Made by a program: the position numbers and the translations under genes | Notes under the pieces: generated by a model | Databases searched by the model: none | What the model was told of the DNA's origin: nothing | The model's input: the letters and a program-made list of their open reading frames with translations, nothing else | DNA from: Ustilago trichophora | Taxonomy: Eukaryota > Basidiomycota > Ustilaginomycetes > Ustilaginales > Ustilaginaceae | Reading direction: 5' to 3' | DNA: 64,000 nt | NCBI GenBank assembly: GCA_900323505.1 | Contig: OOIN01000007.1 | Coordinates: 868,001-932,000, forward strand | In this document: in pieces, positions 31,690 through 44,100 of the stretch | Position numbering within the stretch: position 1 is the first letter of the stretch | Layout of the letters: each line of letters begins with the position of its first letter

Positions 31690-34302
31690 ATGGCAGGCGA
31701 CAAGGCGGCTACCTCGGCAACAAAGCAGCGGAGGCCCTTTACGCAATTGCCGCCCGCATTGAACCAACTCGTCGATGATCGATTCGACGAAGATCAGTAT
31801 GATCAAGCTGTCGAGCTCCTCGAACAGCTCCGAGCCGACGGCGTCAGGCCATCCACGAGCTTGATCCAGAAGCTCGTAGCCCTCAGCCTCTGCTCACTGG
31901 CACCCGGCCAGCTTGCTAGTACATCAAGATGGACCCTCGACCATCAGCTTCACGATATCGCAGCTCGACTTCTGACCCATCCCAGGGCGAGTAAGAGCGA
32001 TCGCAATGTCATGAAGGCTGCTTCGGCTGCATCCGACCGTCCATCCCAGTCTGCTATCCTCGGTGCTTCGTCATTGCTCATCCAGTATTCCCAGGGCGGC
32101 ACCTCTCACGGCATCGCTGCCGATCTTACTGCAGCGGCCCAATCCGAAGAAAAATGCAGACAGTCATTGCTGGCACGTCAGATCTTGGAAACGCTTCCAT
32201 CGCGGAGGAAGCCGCTCGAACTTCCCCAAGATGACTCGCCTGAAGCGCCCCGACGTGCCCGCATTGGCTCGCTAGGGTTGGAAGATAGTGATCACGAAGC
32301 TTCCTTTGAGGTCAGCTCAATCGAACGATGGGTTCGCCAAGATCTACACCGCGCCGAAGATGTGTGGGATCTGCTCTGCAATCGACGATTCTCGAATCCG
32401 ACCGAGGTGAAAAGCGCCACTTTGGCGCGAGTCAGCGAGTTCTGGATGACCAGTACGGAGCGAAGACGATACCAGAGGCAACTCGAAGCGGAGAGCACCA
32501 GTCATCGGTGTCTGGAAGACCAAATAAAGGAGATCCGTTTGAAGAAGTTCAACGGTGGCACCGGTCTTGATTCCTCTGATTCAGATACCGACGATGCTTC
32601 AGGTGAGGATGACCTTCTGATTGGACTGACCACTCCCGGCCGCACCACCAAGCGCTCTGCCAAGTCCAAAAGCGCATCCACGACCACTTCTTCCCCTGCC
32701 AAGCCTGCCAAGCGTGCGCGCACAAGCAGATCTGCTGCGATGCAGCGAGACGACGAAGAGACACAACATCAACCGATCAAGATGACCGAGGGTGCTTGGC
32801 GCACGCTCTCCGTTCTTCTTCGACTGTGGGAGCAAGCATCGCCACAAGGTACCACAACAGGCGCATCAATCGATAGTGAGCCACCTCTGCTGTGGCAATT
32901 CCCACGCAGCCATTCGGCGAGGCAGTCAGGCCGAAATGTATCGAAGTCACCAGCAACCAAGGATAAGACCGACGAGATTGGGAGAGCCCTGGATGTCGTA
33001 TTCTCCTTCCCGAGCATTCTACCTGCGTACGCGCCAGCCGCAACTGGGACCCAGGCGGCGACTGACTTGTTCGACACGGCCAAGTCGGCAGATACTCGTG
33101 CCCATGCTCGACCTCTGGGGTCGGTGACGGAAGCGGAGCTCGTTCATCGCCAAGAGGTTGCCGATCAGAAGGACGAGCGCGCCATAGCCGGACGTGCCGA
33201 GACCGCCGCTAGGCTGCTCGAATCCATCTACGACCTGGTACGGCTGAACTACATCAGCTCGGTCGCATATATTGAGGGTGTTTCCGAGCGGATAGAAGCA
33301 CTGCATGCCCGCGAAATTCAAAATCTCATGATGCCGCTCCTCAGTCGAAAGCCAACCTTGGTTGCCAACGTGCTCACCGTTCATCTACAAGAAGGCACGA
33401 GAACACGACCGGACAAGAAAAGGTTGCTAGAGCAAATGCACTTTCGCTTCGGTGCCAAAGAAACCATTTCTGTAGATGCAGCCCTTGCCTATGCGATGCC
33501 CAACGAAGAAACAGCAGTCACATGCCTGAGGACATACTCAAGCCGAGAGCTCGGCCGCGATGCCAAGGCCGTCCTCGACTTTTTGTCTCTCAACAAGCTC
33601 GAGCTGGACAGCTCAGCTAACACAAGTGTTTCGTTGACGTTCCCCACAAAGTCGGAAAGTCGCAAACAGCCAATGGTGCAGAGGCAGCGACAAAAGGCGA
33701 ACAAGAGTGAATCGCATCCCCGCAAGTCAGTGACAGACAGTGGTCATGCTGCGGCTGTGCTGACGGAAGAGATGAAGAAGGGAGGATTGGTGGCGTTTGC
33801 GTTTGTACGAGCTGTGCAGATGGAGACGCGGGATCGCATCAACCAAATGAAGTTCCTACTTGCCAGGGCGCTAGTCTCTATGCATGTCAGCAACGAATCT
33901 CTGCAAGTGAAACAGGATCCCGACCTCTCCGCCAATGGCTCAGTGTCGCCTCTGAAAGAGGAATCGGATCAGAACGACGGCGACAAGGTTGATTCCGACT
34001 GGGTTTCTGAACGAGACAGATTGCGCTTATTCCTCGCCCGACTCATTAAAGCGCTGAAGCACGACGCTGCAGAGTTCGGATCCTGCGTGTCGGCTCTCAA
34101 GACTCACATGAGTAAGGAAAGCTCGAGTCGGCGCTCCAACACTGCTTCCATCCGTCCTGGCTCCAAGAACGACCAGGAGGGACCGGCAACCCTACCCTCC
34201 CTCGAGACCGTAGCAGAGCGATGTCGGAAATATTTCGAGGCTACCCAGAGTCTGGAGCATGCCACGCAATTCTTGATGACTGCTGTTCCGCGAGGACTCT
34301 AA
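31690..34302 (+). CDS. Unrecognised 870-aa nuclear-looking protein
   Basis: Single open frame; the first ATG in frame is 31690 (MAGDKAATSATKQRRPF). No domain recognised. Visible features: an N-terminal helical part with DQAVELLEQLRADGVRPSTS, which has a PPR/TPR-like rhythm but only one unit; a Ser/Asp-rich acidic patch (LDSSDSDTDDASGEDD, about residue 293); a bipartite basic cluster KRSAKSKSAS..AKPAKRARTSR (about 325-345) that is a good nuclear localisation signal; a helical middle (RLLESIYDLVRLNYISS); and a helical C-terminal third. The composition suggests a nuclear scaffold or transcription-related protein; I cannot go further. Divergent from the Mis14-like gene. Confidence 0.75.
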   Translation: MAGDKAATSATKQRRPFTQLPPALNQLVDDRFDEDQYDQAVELLEQLRADGVRPSTSLIQKLVALSLCSLAPGQLASTSRWTLDHQLHDIAARLLTHPRASKSDRNVMKAASAASDRPSQSAILGASSLLIQYSQGGTSHGIAADLTAAAQSEEKCRQSLLARQILETLPSRRKPLELPQDDSPEAPRRARIGSLGLEDSDHEASFEVSSIERWVRQDLHRAEDVWDLLCNRRFSNPTEVKSATLARVSEFWMTSTERRRYQRQLEAESTSHRCLEDQIKEIRLKKFNGGTGLDSSDSDTDDASGEDDLLIGLTTPGRTTKRSAKSKSASTTTSSPAKPAKRARTSRSAAMQRDDEETQHQPIKMTEGAWRTLSVLLRLWEQASPQGTTTGASIDSEPPLLWQFPRSHSARQSGRNVSKSPATKDKTDEIGRALDVVFSFPSILPAYAPAATGTQAATDLFDTAKSADTRAHARPLGSVTEAELVHRQEVADQKDERAIAGRAETAARLLESIYDLVRLNYISSVAYIEGVSERIEALHAREIQNLMMPLLSRKPTLVANVLTVHLQEGTRTRPDKKRLLEQMHFRFGAKETISVDAALAYAMPNEETAVTCLRTYSSRELGRDAKAVLDFLSLNKLELDSSANTSVSLTFPTKSESRKQPMVQRQRQKANKSESHPRKSVTDSGHAAAVLTEEMKKGGLVAFAFVRAVQMETRDRINQMKFLLARALVSMHVSNESLQVKQDPDLSANGSVSPLKEESDQNDGDKVDSDWVSERDRLRLFLARLIKALKHDAAEFGSCVSALKTHMSKESSSRRSNTASIRPGSKNDQEGPATLPSLETVAERCRKYFEATQSLEHATQFLMTAVPRGL

Positions 34303-34762
34303 TACTCACGCGCATAAGTAGTGCATTCGCTGCCGTTGTGTTCGCGAAAGCTGCTCGAATGATTTGTTAGTCTTTCGGAGTATCGTTCATATGTTCTGCA
34401 CAGCTTGTGAATGAAAAGTGATCTGGATGAAAGCTCACTTGAAGACACGATTGGCGCACAGCCGGCTTGTGTCAGGTTTATGAGTCCATGCTTGTGTGCT
34501 ACTGATCTCAGTTCTGGCTTAGCTATCTGTCTTTACTTGAGCTGTTCAGCGAGGTGATTAATGAGACCCATGAATGATAGTTGCAAAGAGAACGCAGGTG
34601 ACAAAGGAGGCGTCGAGTACAAGAACAGGAGCGGCGGCTTGAAGAGGGGAGGCAACTATAAAACATCGCAGCTGCCATCGGATCGGGTGAATGGCCCTAA
34701 CAGACTGGTGAGCCATGGCATATTCGGCCTCATTCTCCTACAGCCGGTCCGGGGACCGTCCC
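34303..34762. other. Convergent intergenic region
   Basis: 3' sides of the 870-aa protein gene and COA8. A 69-codon plus-strand frame has no support. Nothing else seen. Confidence 0.55.
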
Positions 34763-35641
34763 TCAGTTGACACGACCAAGCCGACGTTCAACCGACCCGA
34801 CAACTTTGGCCCAAGCTCTCAAGCACTGATACCTAGCTGCAGGAGCCAAATCGCCAAAAGTCTGTCTCCACAGCTGCCTGTTATACGCCCTGTGTCGAGC
34901 AGCATTCGCTTTCAACCAAGCCGAGTAAAACGTGGCAAGTGAATCCGAGTCGAGGTCCAGTTCCGATTCTTGACTACCCTGCATCGTCGCTGCCTGTTTG
35001 CCATCTGCCGAGGATGTTGATGCTGAAGCAGGTAGGGTGGCAACGGCCTTACTCGACCCGGTCCTCGATCGAAACTCTGACAAAGCTTGAATGAAGCGTG
35101 CATTGTTATCCTGCCAAAAGCGCTGGTTGAAGTTGTCCGCTCGAGCCATGCGCAACTTGTGTGCCAGTTCGGCTTCCTCCAATTTAGAGAGCAGGCGTTC
35201 GAAGTAGAGCGAGGGAGACTTTGAGCCTCGTCGTGCGTTACCGGACCAACCGAAACCCGATTCTCCAGAGGTAGTAAATTCGTGCAGTGAGTAAGGGTGG
35301 GACATGCTCAACGCTGCTGCCGAGGAAGATGCGTGCGGGGAAGTAGATGCGGATGAAGAAGAGGAAGAGGAGGAGGCTTCTTCGAAAGCAGAGCCGTAAC
35401 GGATGGGGCGAAGGTTGCTGATCGGATCAGGGAGACCAACCATATCTGCGCCCGGTCGGGCTGTGTATCGTGCAGATCGACGCGAGGGTCTCGCTGACGA
35501 GGAGGCGGGGGCAGATGAAGAGGAGGCGGTGGATGCGGATGGGGTGGCATAGGTGCGCCGCGATTCGAGAACTGCGGTGGAACGAGCGAGTGGTGCTCGC
35601 ACGGCTGACCTTGCCATTGATTGAAGAGGGCTAGAGAGCAT
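34763..35641 (-). CDS. COA8: Cytochrome c oxidase assembly factor COA8 (APOPT1 family)
   Basis: Mitochondrial matrix factor promoting complex IV assembly. The frame is open further upstream to 35959, but the ATG at 35641 is chosen because it opens an Arg/Ser-rich mitochondrial presequence (MLSSPLQSMARSAVRAPLARS..SRRTYATPS). This gives 292 aa. Family signatures: VGLPDPISNLRPIRYG (about residues 64-80, the diagnostic VGPPDxxSNLRPI block), AHKLRMARADNFNQRFW (basic helix with NxxFW), then LATFYSAWLKANAARHRAYN and LWRQTF near the C-terminus, matching the MADFYKxFLxKNxxxHxxYN region. A Ser-rich insert separates the first and second blocks. No intron. Confidence 0.85.
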   Translation of the reverse strand: MLSSPLQSMARSAVRAPLARSTAVLESRRTYATPSASTASSSSAPASSSARPSRRSARYTARPGADMVGLPDPISNLRPIRYGSAFEEASSSSSSSSASTSPHASSSAAALSMSHPYSLHEFTTSGESGFGWSGNARRGSKSPSLYFERLLSKLEEAELAHKLRMARADNFNQRFWQDNNARFIQALSEFRSRTGSSKAVATLPASASTSSADGKQAATMQGSQESELDLDSDSLATFYSAWLKANAARHRAYNRQLWRQTFGDLAPAARYQCLRAWAKVVGSVERRLGRVN

Positions 35642-36698
35642 CGCGGCTGATTGCTGCGTTGAAGTGGTCGAGGAGAGCTTTGAAGGATGGAGGGCGCTGA
35701 ATGCGTGCGCAATCCAGAAACAGATTTCCTTTTCGTGCTGCAGTAAAAAAGACGAGCAAGCGGATAGCAAGAACCGAAGATAGTACGAATGAGTAGCGAG
35801 TGAGGATGAATTGGGGCCAGTGGATGAGAGAGCAGGATGGATGTTGACACGACCTGTTTGGAGGATGGCAAGGAATGAAGCGCAGGTGAGCTTGAACAGG
35901 AAGTGAGCGTACTGCAACGATGTTGCATTCGTTTTTTCGCTGGGGAAAAATTCCAACAAGTCGCCGAATCGCTACCCTTTGAGGCCTTCCAAGGCAGCGC
36001 CACACACACGCGACTTGGCAACGGTCAAAAGTACAGGTATTTCCAACTGCGCGCGTGTTGAGGCCTCCTCTGCCACTCTCTCTTCCTGAGCTTCGCTTCC
36101 AACATTCCCACAAGAATGCGGGGAAGGCATGTCGGGACACGGTTGGATTTCCAATTCGAAAATTGCAAACTGTTAGACTCTCAATTCATTCTTGGCTGAT
36201 CGGATCCGAGCAATTCTCGCAACTCGGGAATCGCGACTTGTGGAAGCAAAGAAGACACAACGAAATGGAAGCTTTCCTGCTAAACTCATTCACCACCATC
36301 AGATTGCGCAACGCACCAATCCTTCACCTTTCGCTCCCTCATCAGGCCGAGGAGCGCATCTGTCCGTCCCAAGGCATTATTCAAGAAGCTAAAGATATCG
36401 TTATTCGAGAGCTCGTTTACATTTGTCATACTCTGTATGCCTCGTCGCAGCCAGACCCAATCGTGATCTTTGCACCCTTCCGCTCGAGCGAATCGACTTG
36501 TGTGGTCTGCCTTGCACGTCTGCTCCTGCATCTCTGCCTGCGCTGCTTTCTGCTTTCTCGGCAGTCTTTCTTCTGCGAGCGCGACAATCGAGTGACGCAA
36601 GCCTTGCTTGTTTGACAATCGAACAATCCTCTGCAAGCACGTTCGAATCTATCGCAACATTCTCTTGATCTGCCCGAGCAGACGTAGCATACATCAAA
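35642..36698. other. Divergent intergenic region COA8 / CSTF2
   Basis: About 1 kb with promoters of both genes. Overlapping open frames on both strands lack domains; the minus-strand in-frame extension of COA8 (35642-35959) is treated as 5' UTR. Confidence 0.5.
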
Positions 36699-38007
36699 AT
36701 GGCGGGTCCACAAAGAGGCTCTCGCGTCGTTTTCGGTAAGTATTGACACACTTTGTAACCTGCCCTGTTCCCTCAGCACAGCTTGTACTGACTCCAACCT
36801 CAATAACATCGATTTGTCATCAATGCCAGTCGGAAACATTCCATATGACATGTCCGAAGAGCAGCTCACCGACGTTTTCCGAGAGGTCGGAAAGGTCGTC
36901 GGTTTCCGTCTTGTCAACGATCGCGAAACGGGCAAGTTCAAAGGATATGGATTCTGCGAGTTTGAAGATCCCGAGACGGCCGCATCGGCAGTACGAAATC
37001 TGAACGAGGTTGAGGTGGGTGGTCGACCTCTGCGCATCTCTTTTGCCGATATTGACCCGCTCATGGAAGGACGATCGACGCAACATGGTCAATTCGATCA
37101 GGACGACCTTCGTAGACGAGCAGCAGCTGCTGGACGTGCTGGCAGACCAGGAACCTTCGGTCATGGTGGAACGAGGGGCGGAGGAGCGGCGGGCGGAGGA
37201 TGGCAACAGCGCGGTCCGGCAGATAACGGGTTTGGGCAGAGACAGTTTGGCGGTTCAGGTGGAGCTCCTTATGGTGGTCCTGGTGGACCTCCCATGGGCG
37301 GACCTCCCAGTGGATATGGTGCGCCAGGAGCAGGCCCCGTGGCACCCGGCGGTGGACCGTATACACTTCCTCCCACCCTACCTGCTGGCGTGCCACTACC
37401 AGCGGGTGTCGGCTCTACCGATGCCATCACACAGACCCTTGCCACGCTACCGCCAAATCAACTGCTCGACATTATGAGCCAGATGAAATCGCTCGTCGCT
37501 ACATCCCCCGATCAGGCTCGAACTCTGCTTTCAGGCCATCCGCAACTCGCATACGCCCTCTTCCAAGCCATGCTCATGATGAATGTCGTCGACCCCGACA
37601 TCCTACAACGCATTCTGGCCGCTTCTGGCGCCGTGCCTGGAGCCGCCGCTCCCGCACCGGCAGCAGCTGTACCACCCCACATGCAGGGCAGCAACAACAA
37701 CGGAGGCTCAGCAACCCCTCCTCAGCACTACGGCGGCCCTCCACCTTCAGGACAGTACCCTCCTCAATCACGCCCACCGCCAGGTCAATACGGTCAGCAA
37801 GGATACGGCGGCCACAGCCAGCCACCAGCACCACAAGCCGCACCGGCCAACGATCCAGCAGCAGCACTTGCAGGACAGAACTTGCCAGAAGAGCAGAAAG
37901 CACTCCTCATGCAGGTGCTACAACTCACCCCGGACCAGATCAACGCTTTGCCTCCTGATCAGAAGGCTAGCATTATGCAGCTCAAGGCTCAGTTTGGCCA
38001 GGCTTAG
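36699..38007 (+). CDS. RNA15: Cleavage stimulation factor subunit 2 (CstF-64/Rna15)
   Basis: RNA-binding subunit of the mRNA 3'-end cleavage machinery. Two exons: 36699-36735 and 36830-38007 (1215 nt, 404 aa); intron gtaagt..cag. Exon 1 encodes MAGPQRGSRVVF, and the splice completes RNP2 as VVFVGNIPYD. The RRM occupies about residues 10-88 with RNP1 KGYGFCEFED. A Gly/Pro-rich linker follows. The hinge domain (binds CstF-77 and symplekin) lies at about 212-275: TLPPNQLLDIMSQMKSLV, LLSGHPQLAYALFQAMLMM. The C-terminal domain at about 368-404 (EEQKALLMQVLQLTPDQINA, then QKASIMQLKAQFG) is the Pcf11-binding helix bundle. All three modules are in family order. Confidence 0.95.
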
Positions 38008-41000
38008 TTGCTGAACATCAAAACGTGTGCCTATCCCAAGCATTGCTGCTCACATCTTGATCCAATTTGCCATTGCGCCATGTTTTCCTCTCTTCTCGAT
38101 TCTCTATTTTGATCTTCTTAGAACGCTGCTGTAACAATACGCAACAAGAAATTCAATATGTGCAAAAAAAAATTCCACGCCTTGAGTGCCGTTGTGGGCT
38201 GGTTGGACTTTGCAAGCCTTTTGTCTCACTTCCGGGCCGGTGTCTTTGCTGGGTGAGCAAATGATGAAGGTTGGATGAGACCATGTGCGCTTTTTCTAGT
38301 GTGTGTTCTTTATCTAGACGTTGAGCGATTTTACGGAAGGTGATGTTGGAGCTGTGAGACAGGTGTGGCATGTGATCCTGTATAATGACATGCTTCTGCA
38401 GTGGCGTGTTTCAGAGACGTGCTGTCAATAATCAGAAGTGCATCCTGCTGAGAATGAACAGCTGATCAGGCTCATGAAGTTCTGAGAGGTGGCAACGGCA
38501 ATCATTGGCATTGCGGGGTCTTAGTTGACTGGCATTCGGACGAAATGAGAAGAGAAAGTCGTAATTTGGTTTGTTTGGACTGCCACGATCGGGATGACAG
38601 CCTGGGTCGGCCTCGCTTGTTGCACACATATAGCCGCATAGCCGGTCTGACGATCTCCTGTCAACCTGACGTGTCACGCATCGGCGGCCAGATCGTCATT
38701 GTGCTTCTCTGCGTTCCACCCACACACCATCTGGCAGTTGAATTTGTGCGAGCGTAGAGCGGGACGGCGTGCGCTTGCTTTCTGTCTCAAGAAGGCATGG
38801 ACCCGTCTTGCACTCCGAAGCGAGGGTCGCTCAGACGCGATTCAGTTGCCCTTTCCACCCACATGCAGCCAGTTCATCATCATTGCACCATCATCACACG
38901 CACGGATCGAGTTGTAGATGCCGAAAGAAGATGCTGAGATTTGAGTCAAGAAGAAAGAAGAAGAGGCAAAGATGGGCGGACGATCCGATGTGACATCCGA
39001 GAGGTCGGCTAGATGAGATGATCTCGGCGCGCGCGCGCTCTCACAGCAAAGCACAGTCATGTTGCCACGCGTTTGGCTCAACAGATCGATCCTCCCGGTG
39101 CGGAATGATCAGTCAAATTCGCAGATCCGTGTCGGAATGTCGGGAGCCCTTTTTCGTCAGTGCACGTGAGCTTGTTTCAACTTGATGGTGCGGCCATATG
39201 CTGCCTCGAATTTCGTTGCCATGATGGTCAAATCATACCGACTGGAGGAAGCGGAGGATGCTACGATGGCCAGACAGGAGAATGCGGCTAGCCTGATCGA
39301 CAGCAAAGCGCAAAGAACCAACTCCCAGGTGAAATCGGAGAGGCAGAGGCGTGACGCAGGTGAAACCGATGCAGCCGCCGCGATCATCACAGAATCAGCC
39401 GCTGCAATACAGTACAGTACAGTACAGTACTGTACATGCATGCAATCCAAAAAGGCTCTCGTCCATCGAACCCTTTTTTGATTTTCACCTGTCAGCTGTC
39501 TGGATTGCGTGACTGCGATTCGGCTTCCTTGATCGTTCACAGCTTCTTTGTTCGGTAAAGTCGTCTCAAATAGCTCACAGGCTCGCAGTCGGAGTTGTTT
39601 CCTTATTTTTTCCGCTGCGCTCCTCCACAACCTGTGCCATACATCGCTTCGCAAAGCAAATCAAACGAGGTCGATCGCTCGATTCCCCCTCTCTCTCCCC
39701 CCTGTAGATCCAGTATCGGTCCAGTAACCCGGAACGATTAGGAATGATCGCAGATGTAAACGTTGACCGTCGGGTTGAGGAAAAGGAGTTGACCGCTACT
39801 GCCAAGGTCATGCGTGGTTGCTACGTATGCATCAACAAGACAGCTTGCTCAAACGTCGGTCAGCTCGCTTGAGTCTGCAGACAGCGGCTGCGAAAATTGG
39901 CAACACCAAGAACAGGGTGAAAAAGCAGCTCAAAAAAGCTAAATTTGGACACCGCTTGTTGCGATTCTCTCCGATTCCGATTCACACATACTTGTACAAC
40001 CACAACACTACTGTACTCTGATCAAGTGACAGCCTCGAACAAACTTTGTCGCATATATGCTTTCATACGAGATGGCAAACAATACCATGCAAGCAGGAGC
40101 AGAATCATAGCATACCAATACCAATCACTGCCGGTCAAGCCTCTAGCGTTAGCAACAGGATAAGCCATGCGACTTTCACTTACCTTGACAGCAACCTGTG
40201 ATTCACGCCTCTTATGTCGCAGTATTTTAACGAAATTTCTACATACATGTATATTTCTTTTTTAAAAAAAAAATAAAAAAAATGCAGCGCTATGCTGCTG
40301 TGTGTATGTGTGTCTGTGTGACAAAAGGAGCTGTTGAGCTTCGATGCTCGAGTGGTTCTCGCTTGCAGCACTTCAGCTGCACTGCGTCTCTGCCTCCAAT
40401 TCACACTCAGTCTGTGTCAATGTGTGTCCGCGGCTCATCCGATGCTTCACTTTCTCTCTGTTGGGCCCTGAATATGGCTCAAAATTCACCTCTTGGGTTG
40501 ACGCTCTGTACTTTTGAGGTCTCGAGGTGTCGACGTTGAGCTCCACTTGTTTTCTCTCCTTTCCTCCTCCTCCTCATCATCAGCTCAACCTCGTTCCATT
40601 GATACTCGACCAATCTCGACCTTCGAGATGCTGCGCCCAGTCACGTTGCGCTTCTATTAGGCCCAATTCGAGCTCGACATCACTTTGATCTTGTTTCCCT
40701 CTCCTTCGCCCTGGCTCGACCGTACTACCGGCTGTCTGTCAAGCAACACAACCGGTCCATCACAAACATCATCCCAATTAAGCATTCTCGGTCCCACCGG
40801 CTACCTTGAGAGGAAACGCTTGCTTCGGCTGTTTGCTTTGGCTCTTCGCCCACCTCGGACCCCGACCTTTCACCATTGTGACCGCCCGTACCTGCACCTC
40901 TCATCGTCTCGTACCTCGACTTGTTGCGCTGCAAATTCCCCGACACTTCGGCAAAAAGTCGTTTCTTTGGCTTCTTCCATGAAGTCGTGATCCTCTTCGC

Positions 41001-41127
41001 TCTCTTGAACCTCCAGCCAGCTCCCAGCTCATCCGAATGAATCAGTCGTCCGTCATCCATAGTCGCTTGCGCCAGCAGTAACCGCGAGTCGTGCGATTCG
41101 CACGCCCACAATTTCGTTCTCGCCGAC
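38008..41127. other. 3.1-kb stretch without a supported gene
   Basis: Contains the RNA15 3' UTR, a small (GC)n run at 39026-39038, a TACAG array at 39408-39437, an A-rich patch at 40261-40282 and, from about 40550, C/T-rich sequence that is probably the RhoGEF promoter and leader. Frames such as 39157-39654 (minus) contain the repeat itself and look non-coding. This is the longest gene-poor stretch in the window. Confidence 0.5.
39408..39437. repeat. TACAG array with inverted end
   Basis: Four or five TACAG units end in ACTGTACATGCATGC, so the right flank is the inverse of the unit and is followed by a small palindrome TGCATGCA. Longest of the seven arrays. Confidence 0.93.
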
Positions 41128-44100
41128 ATGGCCCCTCCCAATATATCCTCTGCTGCTGCCACAGCCCCCGACTCGTCACCACCTCCGCCGCTGCCCGAAA
41201 AACCTACCATCACTCGTCCCGGAACTGCCAAGTCAACTCGCACTTTATCCAATACATCTATCCCTACGCTCTCGACCACACGTCTCGCCAGACAGCCTTC
41301 CACCTCTTCTTCCAATGCTACCCCTCCGAGTCGCAGACCCGTGCGCTCTAGTGCCTTCCCGCCATCATCACGCTCAGCGCTACCTCTCCCAGCGCTTGAC
41401 CCCTCCCAGGACCATCATCGAAGCGACTCTGGACGATCCACCGGCTCTTCCCGATCTACTGCCACTACCGACAGTTTCTTCTTACCACAACATCCCCATG
41501 TGCTTAATCGTCGCTTGAAGGAATTACCAGCTCCGCCCTCCTCCTCGGCGCTAGCCGACGCCATCACACACGCCAAAGCAATCGACGCTCCACCATCTGC
41601 GCTTGGCCTCAACGTGTCGATTCATCCTCCCAATGCATCCAACTCATTGCCGGCGTCACATCTCTTCCGCAGCAAGAGCTCAGTCAGCACTACACCAACT
41701 AGCCCCGAAGAAGGGGCTGGGTCCCCCTTGGAGCCACCTGCTCCAGATGAATTCCCTCTACTCGATGATGAAGAGCCAAAGCGTCAGACCAGCGCCAAGG
41801 AGGATCTCGACGACTTTTGGAAGTCAGACTATTCATATGCTCGGCCTTCGACAGACTTGCTGGAGCCTTCGCTCCCACCTCTGATGCGTTCCAATGCTCC
41901 TATTCCTCCATCGAGATCGCAATCCCTGGATCCTTTTGCTGCACCGCTCGATGAGCAAAAGAGCGCCGCGAAAGGGCAACATTTCTCACAACACGTCTTG
42001 TCCTCAACAGAAGAAGGCCAACTCACCAGCTCTGCGACGCCGCTTGTTGCCGCCAACCTCCGTAAGCTGAACTCTCAACATCTTCAGAGCGATACCGAGC
42101 CTGCAACCACCACCAGACCTTCCGTCTCGAGCTCTTCTCCTGTTCGTTCTCCAGCAAGCACAACGCTGACGCCTACCAAGGGAAGCGACGGGAGCCGACT
42201 GGCTGTACCTCGCGTCTCTCCCTACCAGCAGCCGGCTGCATCAGCCAGCTCCTCGAGCTCTGCGATTGACCACAAACCCCATCCAAACAAGTCCAGCTCC
42301 AGTCTCTCCGCCTGCTCGGCGCATGAAGGCGGTGACAAGCGAGCGCTCGCAACAGCCTCTAAGCGTTCCTCAGCCTCGTCCAGCAGCTCCTTCCGTATGA
42401 CTCTGTCCAGACAGGCCAAGACATTGCGAAACTCTTTCCTGTGGACACCGCCGTCGACCGCACAGCCCGCTTCCAAGAGTCAAGAATGCATCACAGCCAG
42501 CCCCGCACTACTGAGCCCAGAAAGTTTGTCTGCTCCGCTCTCCCAGGGTTCCAGTCCGGGACTCTCAGTCAGCAGCCCGAACTCCGTCAGCAGCGAGCTG
42601 CCCTCATCACGGATCTCGCCACAAATCGAGAGCAAGCGGCCTGTCGATCAAGCCCAGTCGCATCAGGCCACCAGGCAATCTCCCGCAAACGCTTCAAGCA
42701 ATGTCTCTGCTCAGAAGATCAAGCCGCCTTCCCTGCGCTCGTCTCACAGCTCTGCTGATGCTCGTTCGATGCACTCAGGTGCAAGCAGTCGGCCCTATGC
42801 AAGGCTCGACCCCTCAGTATCCAAACCTCTCATCCAGCACAGCCCAAAGCAGCCCACGGACTACAGCAAGCTGGAGGAGCGACCCAAATCCCGGCTCTCC
42901 TCCCGTCTCACGATGCAGAACACCCACTGGTCGATGAAGATCTCTAGTCTCAAAACAAAGAAAGCGAACGAGGCTACCGCGTCCAAGTCTGTAATGCCAC
43001 AGACGACTGTGGAAGCGGGACTCCGCGCCTCTGGCCGGCGTTTAAAGAGCAATGCCTCGAGCTCTACGGCAGGCACAGTGTCGTCCGCTGCTTCCCTCCG
43101 TGGTAAGGCACCTGACGCGGTTAAGAGCCCGTCCATTGTGCGGTCTTCGAAACGACCAGATTCGCTGGTCATTCCACCAGCTTCCGTTTTGACCAGCGAC
43201 AAGTCCAGCGCCGATGCTCAGATCTCGCCATCCTTCGCAGAGACATTTGCTTTTCTCAACAGTCACATTGATTCGCCAGACCAATCACCGCCTCTGCTGG
43301 CCACGGTGCTCCCACCGTTGAAGGATGACAAGACGGTCACGACAAGTGAGAAGCCCAGGTTGGCCGCTCCATCGGGCACGCCACATGAGCAGCGAGCCGT
43401 CCAAACGGTGCTTGCGCCTTCGGCAAACGTAAAAAAGGCAGCGATGAGTGCACCTAGCGTGCAATCTGCCCAGACACAGAAGCATGATCAAGAGGACAGA
43501 GCTCCAAAAGAAACGCTCTTCGACCGGCTTGCGGACTCGCCCGAGGCCGTTTACAAGACGCTCGTCCTCCCAAATCCAGAACCAGAACCCCGGCCCCTGC
43601 CAGCTTCGCAGTCTCTGGACAGTGTCGTGCCCAGCTCCAGCCATTTTGCGAAGCGATTCGGACACAAGAAGCAGACATCACTGGGCTCAGCTACCTTGAT
43701 CTCAAAGTCAGCACGCAAGGCAGCAGCAGACCTTGACAAGCGTGCCAGCGGAGCGCCCCTGGCTCCCTCCGCTCTGCCTTCAGCCCACGGTCGTAATAGC
43801 ACGAGGTCCAGCTTCTCGAGCGTCCTCCCGGTGTTCACGCCTGTGGACGAAGAGAGTCGATTCTTTGATGCCCTGACGTCGCCTTTGAGCGAGCAGCCAC
43901 CCAATGCCAATGCAAGCCCCTCTGCAGACGACTCGGTGCTGCCCACCTTTGCCACAGCAACCGACTTCTTCCACCATACCCACACGGAACCCACCAGTCC
44001 GTTGCTCAACCGCACTTTGGCGTCGGAGAGTACCACCTCGGACGCTGCAGCGTTGCCCTCGGCGGCGCAACCCACCCGATCATCGCTTGGCCGTCGTCTC

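Noticed and set aside
35642..35959. N-terminal extension of COA8 from an upstream in-frame ATG
   Set aside because: The extension has no conserved content, and the internal ATG at 35641 opens a convincing mitochondrial presequence.
39157..39654. 165-codon minus-strand frame
   Set aside because: Runs through the TACAG array (YCTVLYC), with no domain and no splice support.
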